This document shows positions 1-12,012 of a stretch of 64,000 nucleotides of DNA, in pieces. The position numbers were made by a program, and so were the translations under genes. The stretch is from Zoroaster sp. YZ-2022. Its lineage: Eukaryota; Echinodermata; Asteroidea; Forcipulatida; Zoroasteridae. The stretch covers positions 22,490,163-22,554,162 of the forward strand of contig CM055830.1 of assembly GCA_029582265.1 (NCBI GenBank), given 5' to 3'. Below the pieces are notes generated by a model. That model was given only the letters and a program-made list of their open reading frames with translations. It did not search any database and was not told where the DNA came from. Numbering within the stretch: position 1 is the first letter of the stretch; the number at the start of each line of letters is the position of its first letter.

Positions 1-152
1 GTGACATTCATTTCCAACAATGTTCCATTACGTTCATACAAAAACAATAACACCAAAACCAAAACAAATTATTTATTAATGAATTTTATGAAAAGTACCT
101 GAAACATTATAAACATGGAAGATCGGTAAGTGTTCATCAAAGACTGGCATTC

Positions 153-497
153 GTGGAGTGTCGTAGCCGAGCGGTCTAGCTTACCGGACTCAAGTTCTGG
201 TGTTAGCAACTGAATGTGGGTTCGAATCCCGGCCGTGACACTTGTGTCATTGAGCAAGATACTTAACCATAATTGCTTCTCTCCACCCAGGGGTTAAATG
301 GGTACCTGTGAGGGCAGAGTTGGTTGATTAGCCCTATATGCGCTGTAATGGCAGCAATTGAGCTGTATACTCCCCAGGGAGCTGAGATGGTTTCAGGAAT
401 GATTTATGAGCCTTATGAGCCTTATGAGCAGGGGTAATGATATAATGCGCCTTGAGCACCACTTAGTTGGTGGATACATGCACTATATAAGTCCACA

Positions 498-537
<40 letters not shown>
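153..537 (+). mobile_element. SINE, tRNA-Leu(CAA)-derived, full length
   Basis: The head reads like tRNA-Leu: A-box region tagccgagcggtcta, anticodon stem-loop ccggactcaagttctgg with a CAA anticodon, and a perfect B box gggttcgaatccc. A body of about 250 bp follows (gggtacctgtgagggcag, ctccccagggagctgag) and ends in cactatataagtcc plus an ATT microsatellite of about 38 bp. The internal boxes would recruit RNA polymerase III. Other copies lie at 21722, 28165, 35379 and 51274. The 3' tail resembles the LINE end at 12640-12680, which suggests shared reverse transcription. No clear target duplication was found. Confidence 0.9.
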
Positions 538-538
<1 letters not shown>

Positions 539-1301
539 GGTTTCTGAAATGTTACATCAGATTTTAAAAAGGGATGTTCAGGTACCCCAACTGGTAAAAA
601 AGAACCTGGTATTGAAGTAAACCAACAGAAAGACAGTTTCCCAGAAAGACAGTTTACCAAAGACACATACTTTTCCCTTTAATGCATTTTGTTGCTATAG
701 AAACAAATAGCAAACTGTACCGTTTATTTCCATGAGTCATCTATTAGATTTGAAACCTGTGAACAGTGAACTAATGAAAAGTGTAGCCACTTCAATTTAC
801 GTTTATACTGTACACATGTTTTCCTGAATGAAATAACCCTTCCAGTTATCTGTAATTGGTCATATCCACTGGTGAGATTGCATTTCTTTCCATTGGTCAT
901 CAGCCAGTAAAAAGTCAATTGTGTCACAAATTGGATTTGTGCAAGATTTGGAATGTTTTAGTTGGTGTATGGGCCTATGAAATACAGTTTCATGTAGACA
1001 CATATTTTACAAAATATCCATGCTTCTGGACTATTTAAACCAAATATAGTAATCAATTTTGTATATGAAGATTGCATGAATTTTTTTTATTTTATTTTAT
1101 TTTTTTATTCATGCTTATCCTTGACACATGAGGGCACTGTTTCTTGAGATCATAACAGGAACTCAGTGTCACAGCAGCATTAAAAGTGCACAATATCAAA
1201 ACCTCAACCCTTGCCCTGGACTCACCTGTTTTTATCCTATATCAAGGATATAGACAGGCTCCAGGCATACCATTCAAGGGCTTTCATTGGATGCATTGTG
1301 C
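538..1301. other. No recognised feature
   Basis: AT-rich sequence with a T-rich stretch at about 1081-1107. I see no credible coding frame, RNA gene or intact repeat. Confidence 0.5.
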
Positions 1302-1449
1302 TGAAGATATGACATCACGCTTTGAGGCTCATGCGCTAGCTACCAACCAAGGTCAAAGTTGAACATCAGGGAAAATATGGCAGCCACACGGCCAGGATCT
1401 GGCATAATATTCACGCGCCTCTAGCTCAAAGTGTGACGTCAGATCTTCA
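1302..1449. repeat. Short foldback (inverted repeat)
   Basis: The left arm starts tgaagatatgacatcacg and the right arm ends gtgacgtcagatcttca. They pair imperfectly over about 30 bp around an 85-bp loop. It may be a degraded MITE. Family and target duplication are not recognisable. Confidence 0.5.
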
Positions 1450-2662
1450 TGCTAGCCTTGCCCAAGAAAGCAGTCTTGGGCAAGTCTTGGGCAACATGAC
1501 AACATATAAATTAGGAGAACTAACTTTTGAAAAGACAAGGAATTTGTTCAAATTGTATGCACAAACCAATCATGGCATCTGATGCCACTGTGACATCACA
1601 GATGTGCTCATAAATATGCATATATGTATCATCAGCATATATAACAAAAAGTGCCAACAAATGTTATCAAACCACCCACAATTTGGCAATTAAAAGGAAG
1701 AAAAGTAATGTTGACTTGTGCATAATGTTTTTGAGTTAGAAAACTCCTATTTCATAGGCCTTTTAAGGCGTGACATGCACTATGAAACTGGCCTAAAATA
1801 TGCTCAGATATAATCATTTCTTTATCAAAAACAAAAACCTTCCGCGTTATTTTTCACTTGTGCTATCCTCTCCCGAGTGATTCCCAATTGCCACTTCTTC
1901 CCTGGTTTAGCACCAGGGTAGAAGCAAAGAGGTGTCTAAACTGTAGGCCATCCAAATCTGACAAACAGGGTGTCGAAATGTTTAACCTAAATATTTGTGC
2001 ATAGTTCATTTCAGAAATACAGGTTGTCAAACCAAACAGTACATTCAAAAGAACCCCAGATGTAAGTATTGCTAAGAACAAAGTTTAACATCTTTCATAT
2101 CTTTTTTAATCTTTTATATTTGAGCTTGTGTCTAAAGGTTATGAACTGTTATAGACTAAAACCAAAACCACATCAATTAGGTGAGGAAATTGCCACAAAT
2201 AAAAAACAGGCATCCAAAACAGAATCTCTAGAGCATTATAGTATAAACAGCGCCCTCTATCAATACAGTCCCTCAATGTACAATCAGCCACAAGTTGTGC
2301 ATAAATACTACCTACAGTATCCATGATAGTACCATAGTAAATAAGCGTATTATGTACATAGATTGATTTATTGACACAATTAATGCACATGTCCAACCGG
2401 AATATTTGTATGCATTACTGTGTTTAAAAAGAGGCCCGGAAAAGGTGAATTATTTAAGTCAAATTTCATGATAATCACTGTTTCACTCCACTGGAAAATA
2501 GGTTTCCTCAGATTAATTTTCCCCCTTCTGTTTACCAACCAAAATGAATACCTTTTGAGATAGTGCAGATTATATCTTCCTGTAGACATACACGAAATTG
2601 CATTAAATGTTACTAAATATTACCCCCTGGATATGAATCACTAAAGAAAAGGTAAAATTTGG
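1450..2662. other. No recognised feature
   Basis: Unique-looking AT-rich sequence. Apart from a local direct repeat of cttgggcaag near 1475, I see no supported gene or element. Confidence 0.45.
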
Positions 2663-2664
2663 TA

Positions 2665-3442
2665 CACTGTAAAAAAAATTCCCGTAAAATTTATGGTAAA
2701 ACTTAGTGCAGCGGTTGCCAACGTTTTACCGTTATTTTTACGGTTTAAACCGTAAATGGAGTAACGTCTTACCGTAAATTTTACAGCAAAAGGCTATAAA
2801 TATTTCCCTATTTTTATGGGTACCGTATTTTCATAACTGGAAATACGGTCAACGTATTATTTACGGTATTTAGGCCTAAGCAGTTAACGTTGACGGTAGT
2901 CCACGGGATATGCTGCATCTACTATGGGATGGATTTGCAGATATTGGGGTTAATCGATGCAATTGTTTATTGTACACAATGTCTTTCACTTACCAACACG
3001 TATACGTAGTTTGGTTCCTTTTCCAACCACCTTTCTCTAGTTACTAATGTATAGAACAATCCTTTATATATACTGTCTTTTTAAATCTTGTTTTAGTCAT
3101 GGTGGCATACTATTATAATCTATGTCAATATTTTAAATTTTGAATGTACTTTTTTACATCAACATCAAAATCTTACCTTTTTATCATAAAATTAACAGTA
3201 AATATTTGAAAATGGCTTAAAATCATCCATTTTCACATATTTAAACCTTGGAAACGATTCGAGCACAAAGCTAGGTCAAATTAAGGTCAGATCATTTACA
3301 TATTGGATATATCCTAGAGTGCAATGGGAGCGGCCATAATACGGGTTTTTCGGCCTTAAACTCTGAGAAAGGGACAATTACAGTAATTCACCATAGAATT
3401 TACACACTTTTTGCCATAATATTATGGTAATTTTTTACAGTG
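2665..3442. mobile_element. TA-flanked MITE with CACTG termini
   Basis: Both ends read CACTGTAAAAAA inward, and each is flanked by TA (2663-2664 and 3443-3444). The subterminal region is rich in taccgtaaa and tttacggt motifs. TA flanks suggest a Tc1/mariner-type target, while the CACTG terminus would also fit CACTA-type elements, so the superfamily is open. No transposase is visible. A shorter relative lies at 7156-7312. Confidence 0.7.
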
Positions 3443-3570
3443 TAGTGTATCTTGATTCCAACCCTCCAGTGTTGAGGAGATACACATCATAACCCATTAC
3501 AGTTGCATGAAAAGTGCTTATTAAGTAGGCCTATTAGAGAAAAAATTGAAAAAATCCTAAAGGAAAAAGC

Positions 3571-3750
3571 TCCAGTGAACCTCCTGGATGTTTATTTTAT
3601 AGACTCTCCACATCCCCACAAACAAGAAACTAGAAGTTTAGACACAATAGGCTACTTCTTTCTTTCCTTGGTGGCTACTTCTCTTCTTACATGAACGTGT
3701 TGATGAGGTGAAGGGAGATTTGTAAAGGAATTCTGAGTCACAGGCCTGTA
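3571..3750 (+). repeat. Dispersed repeat, family G
   Basis: The segment runs from gaacctcctggatgttta through ctccacatccccacaaac to aagggagatttgt. Related copies are at 29485-29620 and at 60455-60586 plus 61457-61530, the last split by a hAT-like insertion. No coding capacity or termini are visible. Confidence 0.65.
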
Positions 3751-3831
3751 TATTTCTTTGTGTAAATTTGACATTTCAATTCCTGTTTTCTCTGAGATGA
3801 TTTTAATGGAATAAGTTTTCAGGATGATTAA

Positions 3832-4043
3832 CCCTAACCACCAAATATCCTGCAAAATCCTCTAAGGGGCACTTTTGGGAAAAATTCAGCACTGTTTGAA
3901 ACTGGTACTTTCACCTCTACAAATGGGGCAAAATTACTACCTGGCAAGAAGAACAGGCCATAAGTACTGAACATGTTTCCAAAAGTGCACTGCCTTTGGA
4001 GGATTCAGGAACGTTCCTAGCCAGAATACCTAGGGGGTTATGG
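3832..4043. mobile_element. piggyBac-like MITE, CCCTAACC family
   Basis: TTAA flanks the element on both sides (3828-3831, 4044-4047). The left end is CCCTAACCACC and the right end reads CCATAACCCCC inward. TTAA targets and CCC-starting termini are typical of piggyBac. Shared internal words include ctttggaggatt and attcctagccagaat-like stretches. Other copies: 4378, 20778 and 54466, with a fragment at 7362. Confidence 0.75.
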
Positions 4044-4377
4044 TTAATACTTGTATCAACTTGTCACCAAATAAAGGCTTACAATAATTCATTAGTAATT
4101 ATGATAATCTGGTATTTACCAATGTTGTATCTTCCCTTTCAAGATGTACTGGTATGTTTACAAGCTATTTCCTTTTTCATAAGAACATTGCAATGTCCGG
4201 AAATTAACTTTTGGTGGGTCCCATCATAAATTCATTTGGGCCATTAATTACTCTTTAAAGCAAGCTTCTGACAAGTATATTGTCAGAATTTCAAATTATT
4301 TGTTTTTCTTTCAAAACAATTCTGGGAAAAAACAGTAAATAGCACAAAAAGCACAGGTGATACATGTACATCTTTAA

Positions 4378-4811
4378 AACCCTACCCCCCTATAGGTATT
4401 CTGGCTAGGACCTTCCTGAATCCTAACCCCCCTGGCTAGGAACCTTCCTGAATCCTAACCCCCTATAGGTATTCTGGCTAGGAACCTTCCTGAATCCTAA
4501 CCCCTTATAGGTATTCTGGCTAGGAACCTTCCTGAACCCTAACCCTCTATAGGTACTCTGGCTAGGAACCTTAATTAACCCTAACCCCCTAGGTACTATG
4601 GCTAGAAACCTTCCTGAATCCTCCAAAATCCATCAGTGCACTTTTGAAAACATGCCCTTATCTTCAAAATGCACCATGCATTTTCGTTGATCTTTCATAT
4701 TCAGCACTTAGGGCCTGTACTCCTTGCCAGGGAGTACTTTTGTCCAACAGTGCTGAATTTTCCCAAAAAAGTGCCCTTTGGAGGATTTTGATGGATTTGG
4801 AGTGGTTAGGG
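4378..4811. mobile_element. piggyBac-like MITE copy with internal minisatellite
   Basis: Same family as 3832-4043: the right end ggttagggTTAA is intact and the left end is slightly altered after TTAA at 4374-4377. This copy is about twice as long because a 42-bp unit near its left end has been amplified. The segment 4625-4811 closely matches 20830-21020 in the copy at 20778. Confidence 0.7.
4391..4625. repeat. 42-bp tandem repeat, about 6 units
   Basis: Units contain ctggctaggaaccttcctga and taaccccctataggtatt. Successive ctggctagg starts are at 4401, 4432, 4474, 4516 and 4558, giving a 42-bp period with one 31-bp unit. A single copy of this segment is present in the related element at 20778, so the array grew inside this copy. 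Confidence 0.85.
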
Positions 4812-6492
4812 TTAAAGATGTTCTGTGCTCATGGCAGATTTTGGCTTGATTTGTTTTTCGCAAATTCGAATTGCTTTTTTTTGTATGGATCGCCATAGTT
4901 ATGAACTTTCAAATATAAGACATCCCTTGAAAAAATCCATCTACATATAATGCCAGACTTATTATAAAATGTATGAACTTATCCACTCTAACTGAGAGGC
5001 AATTTCCTAAAGGTATTTTATCTCCAAAAGTATTCAAACTGTAATTGAATACATCAAGGAAGTATTCCTACTCAATACATTTGAAAATTTGATGTACATG
5101 TAGGCTCTATTCATATACATATTTGTTCAATTAATTTCTAAATTTGATGTATACATATGTATGTATTCATATCAAATACATTTGTAAATTTGATGTAGGC
5201 TCTATTTGGCTGTATTCATACATTTCCAATGTATTCAAATTCAAATTCATTACTTGAAAATGTATTCAACCCGTGTTCTGGCTAGTAAATCTTACATTAG
5301 GGAAATATTGGCTACAATCTCTTTGTCATGGTTAAAGTAATGAGCAATCCAAGCCAGGAAATTACTAAACGCAAAACCTCAACAATATTACTTTTATCCT
5401 TTACAATTTGGTTAGCTAGCTAATAACTCTTGAATCCCAAAAGCAATGTTTCAAAGAAAAACAAATCAATCCATCAATCTTCCGATGATAATTTGTTGAA
5501 AGATCTACTTTTAGAGTATCTGAAGAGGTTCCCATCAAACAAACAAAAACTGCCAGAAAAACATGGAAGATACAATTCCTTCATTAAATGTCAATGTATT
5601 TCAATTTATTAATTGTCTTCTTCCTAAAAATAAATAAATAATAAAATACAAAATAAATCAAAAACTTGATGACTACAGAGATGTTTGAATTGATATGTGT
5701 GGAGTCTCACCAGGTGATATTTACAACACATCAAAAGCTATGAATACCGATCAGTAAGAGCGGTTTAAGGCCAATCTACCTAAGTTGCATGTGTGAAACC
5801 AAGTCTCTTCAACCGTCACAGCGGCAAAATCAATGAATACTAATAAGAAAGGGTGCAAATGTCATCAGAATTTACAAAGTGAAAAGCAACAAGCCTTCAC
5901 GTAGTCACATAGTTCAAGGTAACGGTGATATCCAATTATAAACACACCCGGGAAGCCTGTCGGTGTTTTGAACTACATTCATTTAGATGGATGAAGAATT
6001 GTTGTTACTAAGAGAATACATTTTTATGCTTTGTAAAGACCAATTCTCCTTATTCACGATAAATATGAAAGTGAGGCTGTAATTTTCACAACCAGAGTCT
6101 TACATGCTGCATGCACCACAAGAATGACCAATAATCTGATAGTTCCAAAGAAAAGTTCTGACATAAACAAACCACATTGTTTTATCATACAATGCATAAT
6201 TGCAGATTTTCAGGCAATAACTTGTAGAGTTATTGATTTTTGTTCTGATGAAGGACAAACATAAGTTTATATTTGGATGGCTGCAATGCATTATGGGTAA
6301 TCCCAATATTCACACTCAGTGAGTCATATAACCTTTATTTCGATACTTACTCTCTTCAATAGTCCAAAGATAAACAAATTATTAATAATTTCCACACTTC
6401 ATCTTAATTGTTTATAATATCAAATTACAGAAATGTAAACAATTACGTCCATGCACACAAAATAATTGACAGAAAATTTCTGGGTCTCTTAT
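4812..6492. other. Mostly unassigned; short direct repeats near 5.1-5.3 kb
   Basis: At 5085-5270 the words aaatttgatgta and ggctctatt recur two to three times, giving an imperfect local duplication. The rest is AT-rich with no supported gene or element. Confidence 0.45.
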
Positions 6493-6606
6493 GCAGCAGC
6501 AACAGCAATATGACCTTATCATGTGGGTATTATTTTCAGTCACTGAGTTAAGCTAAAACTAGCACTCCGATTCCATGCCCTGTTGATTGTGATGATGTCC
6601 CTTTAA
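6493..6606 (-). mobile_element. Fragment of TTAA-flanked MITE, AAAGGGRC family
   Basis: The segment ends gatgatgtccctttaa and contains tattttcagtcactgagtt and ccatgccctgttgat. It matches half of the element at 12808-13183. The left half is missing. Confidence 0.65.
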
Positions 6607-6816
6607 AGATGTATTGCCCGTATTTTTCACTATTTTAACATAAAAGTTCTTATTCATCAGAACACTAAGTATTTCTCAAGTTGATCACATGGAGCATGGT
6701 TTTACAGTAAATTTGTCCCAAAATTAATTTATTGTGGGTCTCATCATTATTTCATGTGAGTCATAATTAATGGTAAAGCGAGATTTCGTCATGTCAGTTT
6801 TGCACAAAACCAGTTT

Positions 6817-6994
6817 GTGTCAGTGCAAAAAGGTCGTATGTAACAAGTTCCCGGATGAATGCACAAAAGCAATGGCTGAGATACGACGTTGTTGCACAAA
6901 CATTTTTTAATGTATGTAAATTTATGCAGATTGACGACGCGCTGTACATACGACCTTATTGCATTGTGAACATACAACGTTTTTGCACTGACAC
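6817..6994. mobile_element. 178-bp terminal inverted repeat MITE
   Basis: The left end gtgtcagtgcaaaaaggtcg matches the inverted right end gtgtcagtgcaaaaacgttg. The match continues to gtatgt with two mismatches over about 24 bp. No target duplication is clear and the superfamily is unknown. Confidence 0.65.
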
Positions 6995-7155
6995 GATGAT
7001 TCAACAACTATTTTGTGAAATATCTCACAACAAATTATTTTGTTTAATTTCTAAAAGGATAAAATAAATGTTATGATGGAAAACAAACAAATTCTGTTGA
7101 AAAACGTGGGCATTACATTTTAAGTCTGGGAAATTACAATTAAAATATGCGTTTG

Positions 7156-7312
7156 CCACACTGTAAATAATTTCCCGTAAAAATTACGGTCAAATACCTG
7201 ATAGCCAGGTTGCCAACAAAATACCGTAAAATTACGTTAGTTACGGCCTGCGAAATGATGGTTACCGTAGTTTTTACTGAAACTTTCCGTTATTTTACAT
7301 AAAGTTAGTGTG
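7156..7312. mobile_element. Degraded short relative of the CACTG MITE
   Basis: It starts cacactgtaaataatttccc and contains cgtaaaattacg and taccgtag motifs like 2665-3442. The right end is diverged (taaagttagtgtg). It is probably an internally deleted copy. Confidence 0.55.
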
Positions 7313-8732
7313 CCAGACATTCAAATGGAACCTGCATTTATATGGTTTATTACATTCTATTAACCCTTACCATCAAAAATCCTGCAAAATCCTCTGAGGT
7401 GTACTTTTGGAAAAATTCAGCAGCTCAAGACCTGTAAGACAATCTGATTGGATAAAGACCTTAGGAACGTGGCCACGGTGGATAAAAAGCCTCACCTTTG
7501 GCTCAGTCCTTTATCACCCATGGCGATAACCCCTCGGTTTAGGTCTATATCCTGTGATAATCACTATGCCACAAGCTTTTGTTTCTGAACATTATTGGTT
7601 AAAATGCATTTTTAAACTGTACTCGCCAACCCAACTGATTAAGAAGAAGTTAAGATTAATTTTTTTTAATACTTCCTACTGCCGAACACCTAGATAATAC
7701 ACTGTGAAAAACATCTGTTTATGAAGACTAAACAAAATGGTAGTTTTCAAGCAGGAATAGCTCTCGGGATTAGTTCTACCTGAAGAGACATCACCTGCAC
7801 AGCTGCAACAACAACAGAACAAAAACCCAAAAGTACGGTCATTAAATGCGAGCGGACGATGCTGATATATTCCTACCTGTACACCACGGCACAGCACCCA
7901 GAGCTGGCTAGGTGCTTTTGTAAATATTTCCCCAAAATGAATTTATTTTGGGTCTCGTCATAAATTCATTTGGGCACTTACATGTAATGACTGTTAGCCC
8001 TTCGGACAAATATTTGGTGAAATATCTCACTAAGTTTCATCAATAAAGCAAGGTGCTGTTACCTTTCTCTATATGGTATGACCCATTGTGCCTGTAGATA
8101 CTGATTGATGTCTCATGTCCAATGAAAGTCTGGTTTGCAATTTGGTGTATGCCTACTGCACTTCGGTAAACAGCCACGATCTCACATCAAATCCCAGTCC
8201 ATCTTCACATCACAAGCTTCAAATCTCAACTGGCAATAACTTTCTTACTTTCAAAAGCGTTCGCCAGGCATCCATAAATCAGTCCATCAGTTGATGTCAT
8301 ATCAAGTCCTTAGCAACTGTTAGAGAATCCACCAGTTTTTGTTATCATGTAAAACTATCGCATGCTGGCTGGATGCATTTCACAAAAGTGAATGACAGCC
8401 ATGGTTTTAAACTAAAGTAAATCCAAAAAACTAATTACTGCAAGCTGCACTGCGCACGAAGGGCTTCTAAGGATAATAATATTTCATTCTTATATAACGA
8501 ATTTCACATACATTGTAATGTCCCGATGCACAATACATACAGTTGTATTACACCTGGCTATTGGGCCAATATCTTTCATGTAATCTTTCTCAGCTCCTGT
8601 GGGAGTATACAGCACTGAGAAGCAGGAGTGCTTCCAATATCAACATCTTCCCCTACAGGTAGTTGAGATAATAACTACATGCCATGAGCACAAAGGACTG
8701 CATGAACACAAATCTTATTAAGTAAATACTCT
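7313..8732. other. Unassigned, with two old repeat fragments
   Basis: A fragment of the CCCTAACC MITE family is at about 7362-7430 (ttaacccttaccatc, aatcctctgaggtg). A SINE-body fragment on the minus strand is at about 8555-8640 (tttctcagctcctgtggga). I see no gene. Confidence 0.5.
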
Positions 8733-9125
8733 TTGCAGTGACACCATGTGAAAAATAAAAATATATAATTTTTTAGTAGTAATTACTTCTGAAAAGAACT
8801 GGTAGTTACAACTTGACGTTTCGATCAGTATACTCTGATCTCCTGAAGACAATCAGCTAGTGTATACTTCTTCTTCTTCTTCCTCTTTCGGCTGCTCCCG
8901 TTAGGGGTCGCCACAGCGGATCATGATCCGCATATTTGATTTGGCATAGGTTTTACGCCGGATGCCCTTCCTGACGCAACCCTCCCATTTATCCGGGCAT
9001 GGGACCGGCACTAAGCATGCACTGGCTTGTGCATCCCCAGTGGCTGGGTTCAATTCGGCCCTCGCAGCAATTACGGTTAGTGTCTTGCTCAAGGACAACA
9101 ATCAGTGTATACTAATTACTACTAA
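8733..9125 (-). repeat. gacgtttcgatcag repeat family, interrupted copy
   Basis: Family hallmarks on the plus strand are gtgacaccatgtgaaaa, ttctgaaaagaactggt and gacgtttcgatcagtatac. Read on the minus strand it ends in ctgatcgaaacgtc, the 3' part of a hammerhead-like core, but the upstream CTGANGA box is not in register here. A retroposon (8869-9103) is inserted near its end. Other copies: 39879, 58300 and 62428. Confidence 0.7.
8869..9103 (-). mobile_element. RTE-like retroposon 3' fragment with GAA tail
   Basis: The element lies between perfect 10-bp duplications AGTGTATACT (8859-8868 and 9104-9113). On the minus strand it contains aagggcatccggcgtaaaac, ccgctgtggcgacccctaac and gggagcagccgaaag, then ends in a GAA-repeat tail. 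From memory these words are widespread in fish and marine invertebrate genomes as the 3' region of RTE-type elements. It has no coding capacity. Confidence 0.75.
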
Positions 9126-9693
9126 AAAAAAAAATCATTTTTTCAAATGATATAACCGCAAACAGTATTTACTTATCCTTTTCAACATGCACAGCTTCTG
9201 GCCTATTGCATGTGCCTAGTGGATATATAAACAACTTTGGCAGTTCAAACTTGTCAGACTTTTCCATTTAAAGAACAGGGGTGTTCAGGAAATGTCTTGC
9301 ACAAGTCCAAGCCTGAGTCCCAATGTTTAAGTTAGAGTCAGCTTAAAAATAGAAACTGGAATGGGATAAGTTAACAGTGTTCTAACTTCTACAAACAAAT
9401 ATTTATCTATCAGGGTGCGAGTATTATTACGTTGTGTCCAATTTATCAACAATTAAATGGAAGGAAAAATACATTTTGGGGAAAACAGGTTTAAGAGGTT
9501 TATAAGAGAAGGCATATGTAACATCTTCTGTCCCATTTATTTAGTTTTTCCATCAAACTGTTCATTTCTGACCTAATCTGTTTTATCTATCTATCTGTTT
9601 TTTTTTCCAAATAACTTTATTCATAGTATAATAGTTAAGCTAACACATGGTTAGGAAATGTTAATACATGTAGTTTGGGGGCAGTTAGTGGAT
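9126..9693. other. No recognised feature
   Basis: AT-rich sequence lacking any repeat, RNA or gene that I recognise. It forms the left flank of the LINE insertion. Confidence 0.45.
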
Positions 9694-10374
9694 GAAGTGA
9701 GGTGCATGAGTGAGTCAGGATCACAGGCTGTACAGTGTTAGCAGATTTACATTGGTTACCAGTTAAATTTCGAATTGATTTCAAGATTTTATTAATAACA
9801 TACAAAGCCATACATGGCCTGGCACCTGAATACATAATGGACCTTATTTCTGTTAGACATCCATCGCACTATAATCTACGATCTAATGATGAATTGTTGT
9901 TACAGCCACCCAGAGTAAGGACACTTGTTACATTGGGCGACCGCACTTTTGCATCTGCGGCACCCAAGCTATGGAATGAACTGCCACGAGAACTCCGTAA
10001 AGCTGAGTCTGTAAATATTTTTAAGAAATTACTTAAGACACACCTTTTTAAAATAGCTTATTATCATTAATTTATGTAATTGTAATCATATTATTATAGC
10101 ATATTTAGAGCATTTTAGAATAACAATTTTAAAACAATAAATCAACTTTTTAATCTAACATTTTTCAATTTTAATTTTAACCATTTTATGTAATATTTTA
10201 TATGCTTGTTTTTAGATATCTTATGTTTATGTAATTTTTTATAATTTCTTGTGATGCGCATATGAACATATATGTATGAATCATGCGCAATATAAGCAAT
10301 AAATTATTATTATTAATTATTATTATTATTGAAGTGAGGTGCATGAGTGAGTCAGGATCACAGGCTGTACAGTG
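9694..10374 (+). mobile_element. CR1/L2-like LINE 3' end in a 44-bp target duplication
   Basis: A perfect 44-bp direct repeat starting gaagtgaggtgcatgagtga occurs at 9694-9737 and 10331-10374. Between them is a 5'-truncated LINE: about 330 bp of coding sequence, a 3' UTR of about 220 bp and an ATT-rich tail. The tail abuts the second repeat exactly, as expected for target-primed reverse transcription. A duplication of 44 bp is unusually long. Identity of the repeats implies a fairly recent insertion. Confidence 0.9.
9738..10067 (+). pseudogene. Reverse transcriptase C-terminus of a LINE, truncated
   Basis: The frame encodes LADLHWLPVKFRI, ITYKAIHGLAPEYI, FASAAPKLWNELP and LLKTHLFKIAYYH, then a stop. 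This is the conserved C-terminal tail of Jockey-superfamily (CR1/L2-type) ORF2, downstream of the polymerase core. The palm and endonuclease domains are missing because of 5' truncation. The frame is otherwise undamaged, so the copy is not old. The clade is uncertain. Confidence 0.85.
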
Positions 10375-10558
10375 CCCACTATAGCAGCATATCCTGTGAA
10401 AGAGCAGACTTTGTCTGATGATAGCGAATCAACAATTGTACATACATGTAGGCCTATATCAGAAAGTACATCTTATATCATGAAATTCATTGACAAGAAA
10501 TACCCCTGGGGTGCCAATGTTATTTCTAGCATTTTCATTTACTCAATATATATACATA

Positions 10559-10778
10559 ACAGCAAAAGAAACGTCACCCCTAAAAATATTTATTATTTTC
10601 ATTTTATAATTAATATAATTTGTTTAATGAAGAATATTATGAGTATGGAGTGTAACACGAACACAATGTTGCAAATTTGGTTGACCTCAAAATTCGTCAG
10701 GCATGACGTCTGAGGACACATAAGCTAAACATGTTCTCATACTTATCAAAACTTAGGGGGTGACGTTTCTTTTGCTGT
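10559..10778. mobile_element. mariner-like MITE, copy 1 (220 bp)
   Basis: Termini ACAGCAAAAGAAACGTCACC and its inverse match over about 24 bp and are flanked by TA on both sides. The second copy at 34227-34446 is also exactly 220 bp and shares most of the left half. TA targets and simple termini fit Tc1/mariner-type mobilisation. No coding capacity. Confidence 0.85.
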
Positions 10779-11579
10779 TATGTACATGTATATATTTAAG
10801 TTTAACTGTACCCAAGATAACAAGAAGCATGGCGGACCCCAAGCTAAAGTACATGTATTGTGAGCAAATGATAATGAACATTAGGAATGACTGGATGGAA
10901 AATCCACAACATAGGCAGATAGCAAAGCCTAGCACAAGATGCTGAAAAGGACCTCTGATCCTGTGCATTATGGGACTATGGAAAGACACCTGCATGATGA
11001 TATGATACAAATAATAGCCTGGGCCTAGTGCAGGTTAGACTTTCACCTTCGTGTACTACGGTGACGTCCAGGATTTAAACAAATATTTGCTAATACAGAA
11101 AATACAATAATACAGATCCCAAGATTTAACGTTAGAATTAGTTTTGATGGCTGTTCGTCACTTGCGTGTTCAACAAAAATATGCCAGTGTCAGTACGGGT
11201 GCGTCGGCATACATACAAGCGTGACGAGCACACATAAAATCTGCTACATGGAATATTTTACGCGTACTGCACATATACCGGCATTTTGTCACTAGACACG
11301 CGTACGCTACATGGACTATAAAACGATGGACTATAAAACGATACACAACCATCAAAACTCTAGGATTTTTTCAATGTTGCATCTGAATTTTCTTTCAATA
11401 AAATAATTTAGTAAAAATGATATTTTGAAATTCGAACCTTAGCACTTGTCATTATAGTTGTTCATGGAAGTATAGTACAGAGTTTCAGCCTCCACCACAC
11501 AGGTAAGATTTAAACAATGTCACAAAAGACGTTTTCTGTATGGCGACTGACCTGCTGGCTGATTGGACTCCGTGTCAGT
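10779..11579. other. No recognised feature
   Basis: The only local structure is a short duplication of atggactataaaacgat near 11310-11345. No gene is supported. Confidence 0.45.
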
Positions 11580-12012
11580 GTACACAGAGACAGAGACCAT
11601 ATCTGGCCTATGCCTGGACCCATTGTCATAGAGATACAGATAGAGACAGAGTTCATATTTGGCCTATGCCTGGGCCCATTGTCACAGAGATACAGAGACA
11701 GAGTCCATATTTGGCCTATGCCTGGGCCCAATGTCACAGATATAGGCCTACAGAGACAGAGTCCATATTTGGCCTATGCCTGGGCCCAATGTCACAGAGA
11801 TACAGAGACAGAGTCCATATAATTTGGCCTATGCCTGGGCCCAATGTCACAGAGATACAGAGACAGAGTCCATATTTGGCCTATGCCTGGGCCCAATGTC
11901 ACAGAGATACAGAGACAGAGTCCATATTTGGCCTATGCCTGGGCCCAATGTCACAGAGATACAGAGACAGAGTCCATATTTGGCTTATGCCTGGGCCCAA
12001 TGTCACAGAGCT
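11580..12012. repeat. 52-bp minisatellite, about 8 units
   Basis: Units contain agagacagagtccatatttg, gcctatgcctgggcccaatg and tcacagagatac. The period is 52 bp, with one unit enlarged by a taggcctac-type insertion and one by aat. Because 52 is not a multiple of 3, several overlapping frames stay open, and they are artefacts. The array runs into gagctgcttagcagaaaat, a terminus-like sequence shared with the MITEs at 21632 and 36497. Confidence 0.92.

Noticed and set aside
153..240. A genuine tRNA-Leu gene
   Set aside because: The acceptor stem is not paired, and the sequence continues into the common SINE body repeated elsewhere in the window.
4378..4620. Telomeric repeats (ccctaacc words)
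   Set aside because: The TTAACCCTAACC words are MITE termini and parts of a 42-bp unit, not tandem TTAGGG.
9694..10374. LTR retrotransposon (long direct repeats)
   Set aside because: The 44-bp repeats lack LTR features, and the enclosed sequence is a LINE 3' end with an ATT tail.
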